From Methylobacterium sp. WL1 (GTDB taxonomy: Bacteria > Pseudomonadota > Alphaproteobacteria > Rhizobiales > Beijerinckiaceae), in contig NZ_CP042823.1 of the NCBI RefSeq assembly GCF_008000895.1, positions 3,686,001 to 3,750,000 of the forward strand: a stretch of DNA of 64,000 nt, written 5' to 3'. A model generated the notes under the pieces. That model made no database searches. It was not told where the DNA came from and worked only from the letters and a program-made list of their open reading frames with translations. The translations under genes were made by a program, and so were the position numbers. Positions 61,977-64,000 of this stretch are shown here, piece after piece (the stretch's first letter is position 1; every line of letters starts with the position of its first letter).

Positions 61977-62083
61977 TGTCATCCCGGGGCCGCGAAGCGG
62001 AACCCGGGATCGATGACCGTTCAAGATCTCGCGCCGTCGGCGGCTCGGGGTTCCGGGCTCGCCTGCGGCGTCCCGGAATGACA
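61977..62083. repeat. 107-bp imperfect palindrome of dispersed type
   Basis: TGTCATCCCGGGGC at the left end matches the reverse complement of GTCCCGGAATGACA at the right end with few mismatches. Inner segments (GCCGCGAAGCGGAACCCGG and its counterpart) also pair. This arrangement recalls dispersed intergenic palindromes in Methylobacterium. A terminator-like role for the upstream gene is possible. Copy number was not determined. Confidence 0.6.
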
Positions 62084-62090
62084 ATGCGCC

Positions 62091-62270
62091 TTATCCGGTC
62101 ATCGAAAAATCGCCGAAGGACGAATGGGCTTCGGCGATGCCGCGATCTGTCAGAAATCGCTTCCTCGGCACGATGACCCAGTAACCGCCTACGAATATCT
62201 CGCAGCCTTGGTCGATGGACAGATCGCCGCTGTATTTGGCACCCCGGAACAGTGATGGCGGCTTGGGGAT
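62091..62270 (-). pseudogene. Possible 3' remnant of a gene
   Basis: On the minus strand a frame reads KYSGDLSIDQGCEIFVGGYW and continues VIVPRKRFLTDRGIAEAHSS to a stop at 62091. The composition is protein-like (few Arg, Pro or Ser runs), but there is no start codon before the frame enters the opposite-strand nuclease gene. It may be the C-terminus of a lost gene. No family is recognised. Confidence 0.3.
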
Positions 62271-62279
62271 TCCCCGTGC

Positions 62280-63041
62280 ATGCCGACCTCCCTCTTCCCG
62301 ACCGCCACTGCGTCCGCGCCGCGTCGTAAGTCCGTCGCCGCGCCGGCCGACCCGGCGGTCACCGACAAGGCGCGCGCGGTCCATGCCAGACTCTGCCCGG
62401 TCTACGGCTGCCCGATCCCGTACTTCCACAGCCTCGATCCAGCGAGCGAGCTGATCTCGTCGCTGCTCTCGCACCGGACCCGCAACGCCGAATCCGGGCG
62501 GGCCTTCAAGGCCTTGCGCGCTCGGTTCCCGGACTGGGAGGCGGTGATCGACGCCGATATGGCGGAGATCCAGGCTGCGATCGCCGGCGTGACCTGGCCG
62601 GAGCTGAAGGCGCCCCGGATCCGCGACGTGCTGGTGGCGGTGCGCGATCGCTGCGGCAGCCTCGATCTGGCGTTCCTGGCGGGTATGGACGTCGCGGCGG
62701 CCCGGGCCTGGCTGGAGGCGATCCCGGGAATCGGCCCGAAGACCAGCGCGGCGGTACTGTCGTTCTCGACCCTGCGGATGCCGGCCCTGCCGGTGGACAG
62801 CCACCACCACCGCGTCGCCCAGCGCCTCGGGCTGATCGGTCCGCGGATCGATGTCGGACCCTCGCATGCCATCCTTCGGGCGCAACTGCCCGCGGACTGG
62901 AGCGCGCAGGACCTCTACGACAATCACGAGATCCTGATGCTGCACGGCCAGCAGGTCTGCCATCATCGCCGTCCGGCCTGCGGGCGCTGCGTCCTGGTCG
63001 ATCTATGCCCGAGTGCGGCGCTGGCGGCCCGGGAGCCGTGA
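62280..63041 (+). CDS. Endonuclease III-like HhH-GPD DNA glycosylase
   Basis: This 253-residue protein has the Nth fold: LISSLLSHRTRNAESGRAFKAL, the helix-hairpin-helix IPGIGPKTSAAVLSF, the catalytic Asp in LPVDSHHHRVAQRLGLI, and four Cys near the C-terminus (CHHRRPACGRCVLVDLC) that bind [4Fe-4S]. The Lys of the hairpin (GPKTSA) would be the lyase nucleophile. It is somewhat unlike canonical Nth (LSHRTRN for LSAQTTD), so it is called Nth-like; damage specificity is unknown. Its start is an ATG at 62280. Confidence 0.88.
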   Translation: MPTSLFPTATASAPRRKSVAAPADPAVTDKARAVHARLCPVYGCPIPYFHSLDPASELISSLLSHRTRNAESGRAFKALRARFPDWEAVIDADMAEIQAAIAGVTWPELKAPRIRDVLVAVRDRCGSLDLAFLAGMDVAAARAWLEAIPGIGPKTSAAVLSFSTLRMPALPVDSHHHRVAQRLGLIGPRIDVGPSHAILRAQLPADWSAQDLYDNHEILMLHGQQVCHHRRPACGRCVLVDLCPSAALAAREP

Positions 63042-63134
63042 GCGCATCCTTGACCGGTCCCGGCCGCGGGTGCGAGTAACCCCGCGCCCGGCAGGCGCGC
63101 AGCCCCGGCTATGTACTGCTCAGGATCGGCGCCG

Positions 63135-64000
63135 ATGGCCGCGTTCACCGAATTGGTCTTCTCGGGCGTCCAGCCCACCGGCAACCTGCATCTCGGGAAC
63201 TACCTCGGGGCGGTGAAACGCTTCGTGGAGATGCAGGCGCGCGACGCGCAGTGCCTGTACTGCGTTGTGGATATGCACGCGATCACCGTCTGGCAGGACC
63301 CCGAGGCCCTGCGCGGCCAGATCCGCGAAGTCACGGCCGCGTTCCTGGCCGCCGGCATCGATCCCAAGCGCGCGATCGTGTTCAACCAAAGCCAAGTGCC
63401 TCAGCACGCCGAACTCGCCTGGGTGTTCAACTGCGTCGCGCGGCTGGGTTGGCTGAACCGCATGACCCAGTTCAAGGAGAAGGCCGGCAAGGACCGGGAG
63501 AACGCCTCGATCGGGCTCTACGATTACCCGGTGCTGATGGCGGCCGACATCCTGGCCTACCGTGCCACCCACGTGCCCGTGGGCGAGGACCAGAAGCAGC
63601 ACTTGGAGCTGACCCGGGACATCGCCCAGAAGTTCAACACCGATTTTTCGGGCTCGATCGCAGCGCATGGCCACGGTGAGGCGTTCTTCCCGCTGACCGA
63701 GCCGTTGATCGGCGGGCCAGCCGCGCGAGTGATGTCGCTGCGGGATGGGTCCAAAAAAATGTCCAAGTCGGACCCGTCCGACAACGCGCGGATCAACCTC
63801 ACCGACGAGGCCGACACCATCGCCCAGAAAATCCGCCGGGCAAAAACGGATTCCGATCCGCTGCCTTCTGAAATCGCGGGGCTCAAGGAGCGGCCGGAGG
63901 CGGACAACCTCGTGGGGATCTACGCCGCACTCGCCGGCATCACCCGCGAGGAGGTGCTGCGCGATTTCGGCGGGGCGCAGTTCTCGACCTTCAAGCCGGC
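63135..64000 (+). CDS. trpS: Tryptophanyl-tRNA synthetase (5' part)
   Basis: The first 288 codons are in the window and the gene runs off its end. It is a class I synthetase charging tRNA-Trp. [19 protein letters not shown] contains the HIGH-type motif (TGNLHLGN), the tryptophan pocket is [14 protein letters not shown] with [16 protein letters not shown], and [12 protein letters not shown] is the KMSKS loop. The ATG at 63135 agrees with the family start. It lies 93 bp after the Nth-like gene. Confidence 0.95.
   Translation, partial: MAAFTELVFSGVQPTGNLHLGNYLGAVKRFVEMQARDAQCLYCVVDMHAITVWQDPEALRGQIREVTAAFLAAGIDPKRAIVFNQSQVPQHAELAWVFNCVARLGWLNRMTQFKEKAGKDRENASIGLYDYPVLMAADILAYRATHVPVGEDQKQHLELTRDIAQKFNTDFSGSIAAHGHGEAFFPLTEPLIGGPAARVMSLRDGSKKMSKSDPSDNARINLTDEADTIAQKIRRAKTDSDPLPSEIAGLKERPEADNLVGIYAALAGITREEVLRDFGGAQFSTFKP

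Noticed and set aside
1..64000. CRISPR arrays, tRNA or rRNA genes, insertion sequences
   Set aside because: No regularly spaced repeats, cloverleaf sequence or transposase was recognised in reading the intergenic regions.

Overview
The window is a high-GC (about 70%) chromosomal segment of an alphaproteobacterium, most likely Methylobacterium or a close relative. The pointers are an RcdA homologue (regulator of CtrA degradation), conserved alphaproteobacterial neighbourhoods (dapF-mtaB-ftsY-yciB-ccm; polyprenyl synthase / DUF2007 / tRNA1(Val) methyltransferase), a PCu(A)C copper chaperone, and dispersed palindromes of the kind seen in Rhizobiales. The genus is an inference. I saw no tRNA, rRNA, CRISPR array, intact insertion sequence or prophage.

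Layout. 1-0.9 kb: a TusA-like protein and a NUDIX hydrolase. 1.0-6.7 kb: first exopolysaccharide block on the minus strand (WecG/TagA transferase, Wzz/GumC chain-length protein, two glycosyltransferases). 6.9-10.5 kb: a CcdA-type thiol transporter, divergent from a four-PAS hybrid histidine kinase. 10.9-18.3 kb: a frameshifted membrane acyltransferase-like gene, an exported phosphoesterase, an L,D-transpeptidase, a copper chaperone, rcdA, an orphan MetQ-type binding protein and ribosomal protein L31. 18.5-25.2 kb: an MsbA-type ABC exporter, a MotA/TolQ-like plus OmpA-like pair, then fthC - ymdB-like - a 28-residue membrane peptide, with a probable 6S RNA upstream of fthC.

25.4-38.3 kb: the main exopolysaccharide locus. 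It holds a GINT1-N-like protein, a GumC/Wzc fusion whose kinase domain has lost Walker A, a VpsF/Wzy-like polymerase, a GH5 glycanase with a frameshift in its signal peptide, two GT4 glycosyltransferases, a sterol-desaturase-family hydroxylase, a CelD-type acetyltransferase and a Wzx-type flippase. These would make, modify, trim and export one polysaccharide.

38.4-48.6 kb: a class V aminotransferase, moeA, ispE, a ClC channel divergent from a MarR regulator, an internally deleted isoaspartate methyltransferase, a polyprenyl diphosphate synthase, DUF2007, a TrmN6-like methyltransferase and two uncharacterised genes, one phage-like. 49.2-52 kb: MerR plus carboxymuconolactone-decarboxylase cassette and a MATE exporter. 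52.5-64 kb: an AraC regulator, ccmCDG, yciB, a decayed VapBC module, ftsY, an RluA-family synthase, mtaB, dapF, an exported GyrI-like protein, an endonuclease III-like glycosylase and the 5' part of trpS.

Four genes look damaged: acyltransferase, GH5, VapC and the isoaspartate methyltransferase. Three of these carry single-base shifts, so either pseudogene formation or sequencing error is possible.
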